From assembly GCA_023246815.1 (NCBI GenBank), contig JAHFHR010000035.1, positions 1-7,997 of the forward strand: a stretch of DNA of 7,997 bases. The letters are read 5' to 3'. The position numbers and the translations under genes were made by a program. Positions 1-5,314 of this stretch are shown one piece after another (within the stretch, counting starts at the first letter, position 1; each line of letters begins with the position of its first letter). Below the pieces are notes generated by a model, which did not search any database, was not told the DNA's origin, and saw nothing but the letters and a program-made list of their open reading frames with translations. Source of the DNA: a bacterium (GTDB lineage: Bacteria; Patescibacteriota; Patescibacteriia; Buchananbacterales; UBA6539).

Positions 1-1656
1 TTCACGAAGCGCAGCGTCGGTAGAGATTGACACGCAGCGTTTGTAGTCAGGTTTTCCCGTGCCTTCCATTAAACCCGGGATTTCTTTGAACTGACGACGC
101 ACTTCGGTTACCATCGCAAACGCTGCTTTGCCCACTGACTGCATGGTTAAGGCACTAAACACAAATGGTAACAGTCCACCAAGAAAAATACCAACCAGTA
201 CATGTGGCTCAAGGACATTAACCACTTCAAGACCGACGATCTCAGTATATGAAATCAATACGACGAGTGCGATCAGCGCAGCGGCTGACACCGAAAAACC
301 TTTGCCAATAGCGGCGGTGGAATTACCAACAGCGTCAAGCACTTCCGCGCGCTGTCGCACTTCCGGACCAAGTCCAGCCATTTCCGCAATGCCAGCAGCG
401 TTGTCGGTAATCGGACCATACACGTCCGTTGCCAAGGTAATGCCTAGCGATGCGAGCATGCCAATCGCTGCGATTGATACACCAAATAGTCCCGCGACTG
501 AAAACGCAATCAAAGTTGCTGCAGAAACAGCTACGATTGGAACAATGGTAGAAAGCATACCGGTTGCCAAGCCAGCAATAATTACCGTTGCTGCACCGGT
601 TTGTCCAGCCTCAGCAATTTTTTGCGTTGGTCGGTAACGATCAGAGGTGAAGTATTCTGTTGCTAAAGAAATCACCACACCGGCAAACAACCCTGACAGC
701 AGCGCCCAAAAAATACTAAAATTGCCGGGAAGCAAATAAAAGATAACGGGAACAGAGAGTGCCAACGTCACCACATTGGCCACGCTGATAGCAGCGTTCA
801 TCACCATGTGCGGTTTGTCATGTTTGAAAAATTTCACCACGACATTGCCAACGAGTGACCCCAGAATACCCATAGCCGCAAGAAGCATCGGTACATACAC
901 CGCCTGCTGTCCAAAAGTAGCGGCGGTTAACCCACCGAGCGCGGTGGCTGAAATGATAGCCACGACATAGGTCTCATACAAATCAGCACCCATACCCGCA
1001 ACGTCACCGACGTTGTCACCGACGTTGTCGGCAATCGTGGCCGGATTGCGCGGATCGTCTTCGGGAATACCAGCTTCAACTTTTCCAACAAGATCAGCAC
1101 CAACGTCAGCCGCCTTGGTATAAATACCACCGCCGACGCGGGCAAAGAGCGCTACAGAACTGGCACCAAACGCAAAGCCAAACAGCGATTCCGGATTAGC
1201 GGCATCAAAGAAAAAGATAAATGCGGTAATCACACCCAGTAGACCAAGTGATACTACTGCCAACCCAACGACGCTGCCGGCAAAAAAGGCCACTTGCAAA
1301 CCTTTACCAATGCTGTCGCGTACCGCTTCAGCGGTTTTGGCGTTGGCGCTAGTGGCCACTCGCATGCCGATATTACCTGAAGCAATAGAGATCACCGCGC
1401 CAAATACAAACAGCACTCCAGTACGCCAGCCAAGGCCCGGCAAAAAAGTAAGCAGTAGGCCAACTACCGCGATAAAAATACCAAGGATGCGGTACTGACT
1501 ATTAAGGTAGGTCATCGCTCCTTCGCGAATATATCCGGAGATTTCTTTGGCTTTCGCATCGCCATCGGATAATTGCTTAGTGCGCATTGCCAACCAAACA
1601 GCAACGACGATCCCGATACCGGCGATAACTACTGACCAAACTATATACTGTGACAT
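1..1656 (-). CDS. hppA: Membrane-bound ion-translocating pyrophosphatase, 3' end cut by window edge
   Basis: Integral membrane pump that hydrolyses pyrophosphate and moves H+ and/or Na+ out of the cytoplasm. The reading frame is open for 552 codons from ATG at 1656 down to base 1; the family is usually 660-720 residues, so roughly 100 or more C-terminal residues lie outside. Family motifs are clear: the Mg-PPi binding stretch DVGADLVGKVEAG, followed by EDDPRNPATIADNVGDNVGD and GADLYETY (Glu228), then DAVGNSTAAIGKG (residues 441-453), and near the edge PGLMEGTGKPDYKRCVSIST. The protein starts with MSQYIVWSVVIAGIG and is a string of hydrophobic helices. In this family Ala after GN(S/T)T marks the K+-dependent class, whereas K+-independent enzymes carry Lys there; Glu in GADLYE is the position used by Na+-pumping relatives. 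No Shine-Dalgarno is visible before the ATG. The gene lies downstream of nusA in the same direction. The family call is certain; the ion specificity is inference. Confidence 0.96.
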   Translation of the reverse strand, partial: MSQYIVWSVVIAGIGIVVAVWLAMRTKQLSDGDAKAKEISGYIREGAMTYLNSQYRILGIFIAVVGLLLTFLPGLGWRTGVLFVFGAVISIASGNIGMRVATSANAKTAEAVRDSIGKGLQVAFFAGSVVGLAVVSLGLLGVITAFIFFFDAANPESLFGFAFGASSVALFARVGGGIYTKAADVGADLVGKVEAGIPEDDPRNPATIADNVGDNVGDVAGMGADLYETYVVAIISATALGGLTAATFGQQAVYVPMLLAAMGILGSLVGNVVVKFFKHDKPHMVMNAAISVANVVTLALSVPVIFYLLPGNFSIFWALLSGLFAGVVISLATEYFTSDRYRPTQKIAEAGQTGAATVIIAGLATGMLSTIVPIVAVSAATLIAFSVAGLFGVSIAAIGMLASLGITLATDVYGPITDNAAGIAEMAGLGPEVRQRAEVLDAVGNSTAAIGKGFSVSAAALIALVVLISYTEIVGLEVVNVLEPHVLVGIFLGGLLPFVFSALTMQSVGKAAFAMVTEVRRQFKEIPGLMEGTGKPDYKRCVSISTDAALRE

Positions 1657-1674
1657 TGTGTTAAAGGTTAATGA

Positions 1675-1702
1675 TTAATAGGAAAACATTTTAAACTGTC
1701 AT
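1675..1702 (-). promoter_or_regulatory. Possible hppA promoter, partly inside the palindromic element
   Basis: On the minus strand ATGACA (1702-1697), a 16-nt spacer and TATTAA (1680-1675) resemble a sigma70 -35/-10 pair (5/6 and 4/6 matches). The start point would fall near 1668, about 12 nt before the hppA ATG. The -35 hexamer is the end of the 71-bp palindrome, so the element may supply part of the promoter. Spacing and -10 are imperfect, so this is tentative; hppA could also be read through from nusA. Confidence 0.35.
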
Positions 1703-1767
1703 TCTCATTGGAGTTTATCCCACACCTGCCTACCGTCAGGCAGGCTTAATGCGGGACGGGAATGACA
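1697..1767. repeat. 71-bp nested palindromic element between hppA and nusA
   Basis: Three nested inverted repeats share one centre: perfect 8-bp outer arms TGTCATTC (1697-1704) and GAATGACA (1760-1767), a middle TCCC/GGGA pair (1718-1721, 1753-1756) and a perfect 7-bp inner hairpin CCTGCCT/AGGCAGG (1725-1731, 1738-1744) with a 6-nt loop. The layout is that of a small non-coding palindromic (REP- or MITE-like) repeat. No U-tract follows the hairpin on either strand, so it does not look like an intrinsic terminator for nusA. Copy number elsewhere in the genome cannot be seen from this window. Confidence 0.7.
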
Positions 1768-1773
1768 AAAGAC

Positions 1774-3171
1774 TTATTCACCTTCCTTTTTCTTTTTTTT
1801 CTTTTTCTTGGTATCGGCAGCATCACTTGCGGCTGAATCTGCTGTATCCGTTTTTTCTTCTTTTTCTTCTAAAACAGCTACTTCTGCTACAACTTCAGAC
1901 TCAGCCCCCTCAGCTGCTATTTCTGTTGACGCAGCGTCAGTCTCGGCTTCACCATCTTCAAGTGCAGCATCAACTTTCTTATTACCATCTGAGACAATGT
2001 CAATCTTCCAACCAGTAAGTCGAGCGGCGAGACGGACATTTTGACCACCCTTTCCAATGGCCAGTGATAATTGATCCTCAGCCACTTTTGCCCGAGCTAC
2101 TCTATTTGTTTCATCAAGATCAATCTGCAGGATCTTAGCTGGTGATAATGCATTGGTGATGTATTCAACCGGATTCTCACTATACTTAATAATGTCAACT
2201 TTCTCCCCTTTCAATTCAGAAATGATCGTCTGAATACGCGCGCCACGCTGGCCAATGCATGAGCCAATCGGATCAATGTTGTCGTCCTCAGTATAGACGG
2301 CAATTTTTGAACGGGAACCAGCCTCACGCGCCAAATTTTTAATCTCCACCACGCCACTGGCGACCTCCGGAATTTCAGTAAAAAAAAGTTTACGAACAAT
2401 TTCCGGATGCGCGCGCGACACAATAATCTCCGGCCCTTTCGTCGTTTGCGTAACCGAAGTAACATACACTTTAATGTGCGTACCAGGCATGTAGTTTTCA
2501 GCACGAATCTGTTCTTCGGGCGGCATCAGCGCGGTAGTACGGCCAAGGTCAATAAGTACCATTGGACCCTCACGGCGCTGCACCGTACCCACCAAAATTT
2601 CACCTTTCTTTTCTTTAAACTCTTCAAAAATAGTCTCACGTTCGGTCTCGCGAAGCTTTTGGACAATTACTTGCTTCGCGGTCTGCGCGGCCATGCGGCC
2701 AAAGTCTCCGGGGATTTCCAGCTCGGTAACAATCTCCTCGCCAACTTCATATTTCTTATTAACTTTTTTTGCGTCCGAAATCTGAATCATCGTTTTTGGG
2801 TTAAATCGACGGACTTCTTCTTCAGTTTCACCCTCAGCACCAACGGTTTTTTCAACTCTTGGTTTTTCTTCAAATCGTGGCCGCGGACCGTCCGATGCTT
2901 TGGCGGCAGCACGAGCCGCCTCTTCGGCTTCAAGAGCAGCTAGCTCTTCTTCCGGAACATCAGCAACTATTTCTTTAACGTCAAAAATACGGGTACGGCC
3001 CGTTTCCAGCTCAAACTCGGCTTTGATATTTTGATTCTTCTCGCCGAAATCTTTTCGGTAGGCGGCGGCGAGGGCCGCTTCAATAGTTGTGATCACTGCT
3101 TCAACCGAGACACCTTTTTCATCACAAATCTGCTTGACTGCAGCCGCGATGGATTCTTGATTCATTGCCAT
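1774..3171 (-). CDS. nusA: Transcription termination/antitermination factor NusA
   Basis: NusA binds RNA polymerase near the RNA exit channel, promotes pausing and hairpin-dependent termination, and joins antitermination complexes. The 465-aa product has the full core. The N-terminal polymerase-binding domain is residues 1-71, resuming at about 124-186, with KTMIQISDAKKV and MAAQTAKQVIVQKLRE. The S1 domain is about 188-254 (GEILVGTVQRREGPMVLIDLG). KH1 is about 285-345, with the loop IGQRG (GxxG at 307-310). KH2 is about 350-395, with AIGKGGQNVRLA (GxxG at 373-376). Unusual parts are a charged Glu/Ala-rich insertion (about 72-122) splitting the N-terminal domain, and a low-complexity acidic tail (about 397-465) ending in eight lysines before EGE. 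The acidic repeats of the E. coli protein are absent. ATG at 3171 was chosen; ATG two codons downstream (3165) is equally possible, and neither has a Shine-Dalgarno. Confidence 0.97.
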   Translation of the reverse strand: MAMNQESIAAAVKQICDEKGVSVEAVITTIEAALAAAYRKDFGEKNQNIKAEFELETGRTRIFDVKEIVADVPEEELAALEAEEAARAAAKASDGPRPRFEEKPRVEKTVGAEGETEEEVRRFNPKTMIQISDAKKVNKKYEVGEEIVTELEIPGDFGRMAAQTAKQVIVQKLRETERETIFEEFKEKKGEILVGTVQRREGPMVLIDLGRTTALMPPEEQIRAENYMPGTHIKVYVTSVTQTTKGPEIIVSRAHPEIVRKLFFTEIPEVASGVVEIKNLAREAGSRSKIAVYTEDDNIDPIGSCIGQRGARIQTIISELKGEKVDIIKYSENPVEYITNALSPAKILQIDLDETNRVARAKVAEDQLSLAIGKGGQNVRLAARLTGWKIDIVSDGNKKVDAALEDGEAETDAASTEIAAEGAESEVVAEVAVLEEKEEKTDTADSAASDAADTKKKKKKKKEGE

Positions 3172-3204
3172 AAATAGACATTAGAATAAATTAATAGCAT
3201 CATA

Positions 3205-3267
3205 CTATAGATACGTCTCAAAAAAAAGTGGCAGCCCATTGGCTACCAAAATCAGAGTTTCTATCAT
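3205..3267 (-). CDS. Possible 20-codon leader peptide of nusA
   Basis: ATG at 3267-3265 opens a frame of 20 codons ending in TAG at 3207-3205. The residues are mostly hydrophobic (it begins MIETLILVANG). The ATG would lie only about 3 nt after the predicted transcription start near 3270, making it essentially leaderless, and no Shine-Dalgarno is possible. The frame crosses the whole leader terminator, including the U-tract, so a translating ribosome would disrupt the hairpin. A frame this short can occur by chance; only its placement makes it noteworthy. Confidence 0.3.
   Translation of the reverse strand: MIETLILVANGLPLFFETYL
3220..3248 (-). terminator. Intrinsic terminator (attenuator candidate) in the nusA leader
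   Basis: Read on the minus strand, TGGTAGCC, loop AATG and GGCTGCCA form an 8-bp stem with one G-U pair, followed by C and eight uridines (3227-3220). This is a textbook intrinsic terminator. It lies downstream of the nusA promoter and about 50 nt upstream of the nusA start, so transcription of nusA must pass through it. It could alternatively close a transcript from yraN, but the promoter at 3305-3277 sits between the two. Confidence 0.75.
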
Positions 3268-3276
3268 GATATCTAT

Positions 3277-3305
3277 AGTATAGGGTACTTTATAAAAATT
3301 GTCAA
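3277..3305 (-). promoter_or_regulatory. Sigma70-type promoter of nusA
   Basis: On the minus strand TTGACA (3305-3300), exactly 17 nt, then TATACT (3282-3277). The -35 is a perfect match and the -10 is 5/6. The start point would be near 3270, giving a leader of about 100 nt before the nusA ATG. Among the clearest promoters in the window. Confidence 0.85.
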
Positions 3306-3330
3306 CTCTTTATTGACTTCCATATCCCTT

Positions 3331-3430
3331 TAAACAGCAGGGTTTCCGCCGCTGGTTAGATTAAGGTAACTAAACTCGCGGTGCGATACGCACAGACCCC
3401 GTCACAGAAACACGACGGGGTTTTCTTTTT
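3331..3430 (+). ncRNA. Possible small RNA ending at an orphan terminator
   Basis: Between the nusA promoter and yraN there is no protein gene on either strand. The plus strand can form a short CAGC/GCTG pairing (about 3335-3354), a 5-bp GTGCG-ATA-CGCAC hairpin (3381-3393) and the terminator at 3396-3430. A terminator with nothing coding upstream suggests a short non-coding transcript. No convincing plus-strand promoter was found: TTGTCA (3299-3304) with CATATC (3321-3326) at 16 nt is weak. It does not fold as a tRNA (no T-loop or CCA-type acceptor). Family unknown. Confidence 0.25.
3396..3430 (+). terminator. Strong plus-strand intrinsic terminator without an obvious gene
   Basis: ACCCCGTC (3396-3403) pairs perfectly with GACGGGGT (3414-3421) around a 10-nt loop, and the 3' side runs into TTTTCTTTTT. 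On the minus strand the hairpin is followed by TCTGTGCG, so it would not serve as the terminator of yraN. All genes to its left are on the minus strand. Confidence 0.85.
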
Positions 3431-3449
3431 AAAAAGGACCAAGGTGAAG

Positions 3450-3812
3450 TTAATAAATACAATTAGGAAAATGCCGTATGTCTACCCGCCCATCTCGTGA
3501 CATCATGATCGCCAACACGTCAATCTGCCAGGGGCCGTAACGGTTTACCATGTAGTGCGTAGCGGTCACCACCAGTCGCCGCATTTTCTTTTTCGAAATT
3601 GCATCTTCGGGATACCCAAATAATCCTGAACGTCTAGTTTTTACTTCGACAAATATGGTCACATCATCTTTAGTGCAGATTAAATCAACCTCACCATAGC
3701 GGGTGCGATAATTTTTTTTAATCACAACATGGCTGCGTTGTGTAAGATATTTTTCGGCAATGCGTTCACCAAAGTCTCCAAAATTTTTTTCTGACATACG
3801 TATCTTTGACAT
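3450..3812 (-). CDS. yraN: YraN/UPF0102 family protein, nuclease-like fold
   Basis: A 120-aa protein of the YraN (UPF0102) family, related to PD-(D/E)xK nucleases and Holliday-junction resolvases; the exact cellular substrate is not established. The conserved core is visible: an N-terminal helix FGDFGERIAEKYL (11-23), then YRTRYGEVDLIC (35-46) with Glu41 and Asp43, and FVEVKTR (54-60) with Glu56 and Lys58, which together form the metal-site signature. The C-terminal WQIDVLAI strand is also typical. The start is uncertain: ATG at 3812 or ATG at 3797 (residue 6, MSEKNFGDFGERIAE). The second gives the more usual family N-terminus; neither has a good Shine-Dalgarno. The gene is divergent from the Cys-rich gene at 3883, whose -35 box overlaps the first yraN codons. 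In many bacteria yraN lies next to rnhB; here rnhB lies about 1.6 kb away on the same strand. Confidence 0.92.
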   Translation of the reverse strand: MSKIRMSEKNFGDFGERIAEKYLTQRSHVVIKKNYRTRYGEVDLICTKDDVTIFVEVKTRRSGLFGYPEDAISKKKMRRLVVTATHYMVNRYGPWQIDVLAIMMSRDGRVDIRHFPNCIY

Positions 3813-3834
3813 GTTATATAAAATCAGTTACAAT
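3806..3834 (+). promoter_or_regulatory. Sigma70-type promoter of the Cys-rich small protein
   Basis: TTGACA (3806-3811), a 17-nt spacer, then TACAAT (3829-3834). The start point would be near 3841, about 42 nt before the ATG at 3883. The -35 overlaps the first codon of yraN on the other strand, so the two divergent genes may interfere with each other's transcription. Confidence 0.85.
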
Positions 3835-3868
3835 CCAGCTGCGGAAATGGTGCACACAACATGAATAT

Positions 3869-3875
3869 GGGAGGA
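3869..3875 (+). promoter_or_regulatory. Strong Shine-Dalgarno that fixes the start at 3883
   Basis: GGGAGGA is followed by 7 nt and then ATG at 3883. Two other plus-strand frames start upstream (3806 and 3861); their starts lie outside the promoter transcript or precede this site, so this is the frame that is translated. Confidence 0.85.
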
Positions 3876-3882
3876 AAAAATC

Positions 3883-4194
3883 ATGCCACTATTTTCAAAT
3901 TTTTCGTGGAGGAGTCCCAGAAAACAGGCTACCAAAACTGGTGCGGACGCACCAAAAAAACCTGCTTCCTTGCCTTTTCGAGGTATCTGCTCGTGTGTCT
4001 GTGGAAATCGGCTCTACACAAGAGAGCTATGGCAAAAGCCTCGAGAATGGTTTGCACTCGTCAGCGAAGAACCATTTCGATTCAGTGATTACCCCATAAA
4101 ACATTGCCCCTCATGCAAAAGGGCCTTGGTCCTAACAACATGTACCGACTTTGTTTGCAAATTCGACAGTGGTCCGCCGCCAACTCAAAAATAA
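3883..4194 (+). CDS. Small Cys-rich, probably zinc-ribbon protein of unknown function
   Basis: A 103-aa protein that I cannot assign to a named family. The first 33 residues are basic and Ser/Pro/Lys-rich and look disordered. A Cys-rich segment ICSCVCGNRLYTRELW follows (Cys36, 38, 40), then a second cluster HCPSCKRALVL (Cys75, 78) and two more cysteines (87, 92). The CxC(G) ... CPxCKR pattern over about 40 residues is that of a zinc ribbon or other treble-clef-like metal site. There is no signal peptide or membrane helix. The gene is a self-contained unit, with a consensus promoter at 3806-3834, a Shine-Dalgarno at 3869-3875 and a terminator at 4226-4254, which argues strongly that it is real. 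It may bind nucleic acid or act as a protein adaptor; that is only inference from the fold type and the basic N-terminus. Confidence 0.85.
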   Translation: MPLFSNFSWRSPRKQATKTGADAPKKPASLPFRGICSCVCGNRLYTRELWQKPREWFALVSEEPFRFSDYPIKHCPSCKRALVLTTCTDFVCKFDSGPPPTQK

Positions 4195-4225
4195 CGGCAA
4201 CGATTTGCAAAAATGCCTGTCTCCG

Positions 4226-4254
4226 CCGCCGCTCCCCGTGAGTGGCGGTCTTTT
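4226..4254 (+). terminator. Intrinsic terminator of the Cys-rich gene
   Basis: CCGCCGCT (4226-4233) pairs with AGTGGCGG (4241-4248), 8 bp with one G-U, around a 7-nt loop and followed by TCTTTT. It starts 31 nt after the stop codon of the 3883-4194 gene. Confidence 0.8.
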
Positions 4255-4260
4255 ATAAAC

Positions 4261-4286
4261 AAAAAGCGCCCCCCCCATGGGGCGCT
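4261..4286 (-). terminator. Intrinsic terminator of the methyltransferase/membrane-protein unit
   Basis: On the minus strand AGCGCCCC (4286-4279) and GGGGCGCT (4272-4265) form a perfect 8-bp GC-rich stem with a 6-nt loop, followed by TTTTTG. It lies 25 nt beyond the stop of the gene at 4312 and back to back with the plus-strand terminator at 4226-4254. Confidence 0.85.
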
Positions 4287-4311
4287 GTGTTGACTTACGT
4301 ACAGTATACTC

Positions 4312-4713
4312 CTACGGCATGTATTTTTCAAACGCTCGTTTTTGATCAATTTCTTTTCGTAATTTTGGAGCTCTTACTTTAAGGTAACGCAGAATGAAAA
4401 ACGCCCAAGTTACTGCGATCACGCCAAGTATCAAAAGAATAAACCGACCGGCCAAAATAACCACTCCTTGCCACGCAAAAAAGACGTAGACCAGTCCGAT
4501 GATACCCATGGTTAAACACAAATCAACAACCTGACGGTATGCTTTAATTTTAATCCCGTCGTTGAGTTTGCGAGATGTTATTTTAATAATAATACCAATG
4601 ACAACCAGTCCGCCAAAAATAACACTCAAGATAAGCACCGCGCGCAGAGACATCGCCGGCGGGCGCAGAGAAAATAAGTGGCTGGGATTAAAAAAATACT
4701 GTAGATATTCCAT
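4312..4713 (-). CDS. Small membrane protein with three predicted helices, function unknown
   Basis: A 133-aa protein with no recognised family. Three hydrophobic stretches are visible: about 23-44 (SLRAVLILSVIFGGLVVIGI), about 62-83 (VVDLCLTMGIIGLVYVFFAW) and about 88-110 (FILLILGVIAVTWAFFILRY). The loop between helices 1 and 2 (KITSRKLNDGIKIKAYR) and the C-terminus (RAPKLRKEIDQKRAFEKYMP) are basic, which by the positive-inside rule puts both in the cytoplasm. The start at 4713 lies 2 nt after the methyltransferase stop (TAG at 4718-4716), so translation is probably coupled and the two are co-transcribed. There is no Shine-Dalgarno beyond a weak GAGAAA. A second in-frame ATG at residue 21 would remove only the short tail before helix 1. 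Confidence 0.85.
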   Translation of the reverse strand: MEYLQYFFNPSHLFSLRPPAMSLRAVLILSVIFGGLVVIGIIIKITSRKLNDGIKIKAYRQVVDLCLTMGIIGLVYVFFAWQGVVILAGRFILLILGVIAVTWAFFILRYLKVRAPKLRKEIDQKRAFEKYMP

Positions 4714-4715
4714 AG

Positions 4716-5270
4716 CTATGGTTTCTCAAAGATAAGTCCAAAGTGATACTCACCAGGTTTAAATTCCTCAATAAAGTTAAAGCCGACTTCTTTGGCTAAC
4801 GTTTGAATTTCATTTTTACCAACACGCGCTTCTAGCGGCGGACCAAATGGCATTTCCTTTTTTATCCAATCAACCACCAGTAGGCGTCCGTCTTCAACCA
4901 GTAACCGATACGACTCCTCAAGCATGGCTTTATGCTTTTGGGATTGAAACAAAGTGTTCACCAACAGTGCGAAATCAAGGCTAGCTTCCGGAATGTTGGT
5001 GGCACCGCGGATTTCAAGATCGCTCCACACTGAGCGGATATTGTTGATACCTTCAATCCGAGCCTTACTAGCTACATTCTTAAGCACAGACTTCATAATG
5101 TCAACAGCGTAGACAATGGTACTGCCACCGGCCAAGTACGCGGCGGGAATGATAAAATGCCCAGCTCCACCACAGCCAAGGTCCGCCACTTTTGAGCCGC
5201 GTTCTACTCCCAATTTTTTTAGAATTTTCAGCGGTGAAAGCAATTCATTGCCGCCAGAGACAAAAGTCAT
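4716..5270 (-). CDS. Class I SAM-dependent methyltransferase, substrate unknown
   Basis: A 184-aa single-domain Rossmann methyltransferase. Motif I is VADLGCGGAGHF (28-39), the Gly-rich SAM loop. The acidic residue at the end of strand 2 is Asp57 in VYAVDIM. The motif IV region is SLDFALLVNTL (98-108), and DGRLLVVDW (127-135) matches the post-motif strand of UbiE/arsenite-methyltransferase-like enzymes. The C-terminal FGLIFEKP is the usual last strand of the fold. The substrate cannot be read from the sequence; the N-terminus (LSPLKILKKLGVERGSKV) is short and has no extra substrate domain. The start is ATG at 5270, with a partial Shine-Dalgarno AAGG 9-10 nt upstream and an extended -10 promoter at 5305-5297. 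It is followed directly by the membrane protein gene. Confidence 0.93.
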   Translation of the reverse strand: MTFVSGGNELLSPLKILKKLGVERGSKVADLGCGGAGHFIIPAAYLAGGSTIVYAVDIMKSVLKNVASKARIEGINNIRSVWSDLEIRGATNIPEASLDFALLVNTLFQSQKHKAMLEESYRLLVEDGRLLVVDWIKKEMPFGPPLEARVGKNEIQTLAKEVGFNFIEEFKPGEYHFGLIFEKP

Positions 5271-5296
5271 GATAGCTTACCTTATGAACTAATAAA

Positions 5297-5305
5297 ATTG
5301 TAGCA
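5297..5305 (-). promoter_or_regulatory. Extended -10 promoter of the methyltransferase gene
   Basis: On the minus strand TGCTACAAT (5305-5297) matches the extended -10 form TGnTATAAT with one mismatch. The start point would be near 5290, 20 nt before the ATG. No good -35 is visible 17 nt upstream, where the outer arm of the 71-bp palindrome sits, which is normal for extended -10 promoters. Confidence 0.6.
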
Positions 5306-5314
5306 CGATAATTT

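Larger units (their letters stand above)
3202..3281. repeat. 12-bp inverted repeat flanking the nusA leader
   Basis: ATACTATAGATA (3202-3213) and its exact complement TATCTATAGTAT (3270-3281) flank 56 nt that hold the leader terminator. The right arm contains most of the -10 hexamer of the nusA promoter, so only the left arm and the last base or so of the right arm would be transcribed. This favours a DNA-level role (operator, or ends of a small palindromic element) over an RNA stem. The architecture, outer arms plus an inner GC-rich hairpin, resembles the two 71-bp palindromes in this window, although the sequence differs. Confidence 0.6.

Noticed and set aside
128..637. 169-codon plus-strand frame opposite hppA
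   Set aside because: Lies wholly antisense to a gene with unmistakable pyrophosphatase motifs; its Thr/Ala/Ser-rich product is what the reverse strand of such a gene gives.
1725..1744. CCTGCCT/AGGCAGG hairpin as the nusA terminator
   Set aside because: No U-tract follows on either strand; nested outer arms fit a palindromic repeat better.
2407..2943. 178-codon plus-strand frame opposite nusA
   Set aside because: Antisense shadow of the S1 and N-terminal regions of NusA; composition skewed to Phe/Asn/Arg, no ribosome site, no family match.
3331..3400. tRNA or known riboswitch in the yraN-nusA gap
   Set aside because: No T-loop, anticodon arm or acceptor stem could be formed, and no plus-strand gene follows for a riboswitch to control.
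3806..4099. Two alternative plus-strand frames (3806 and 3861) overlapping the Cys-rich gene
   Set aside because: The first starts at the -35 box, upstream of the predicted transcript start. The second starts before the only good Shine-Dalgarno and loses the Cys pattern. The frame at 3883 has all the signals.
4265..4286. Run of eight C bases as a sequencing artefact or frameshift site
   Set aside because: It forms one arm and the loop of a sensible minus-strand terminator and lies outside any gene, so a length error would have no coding effect.
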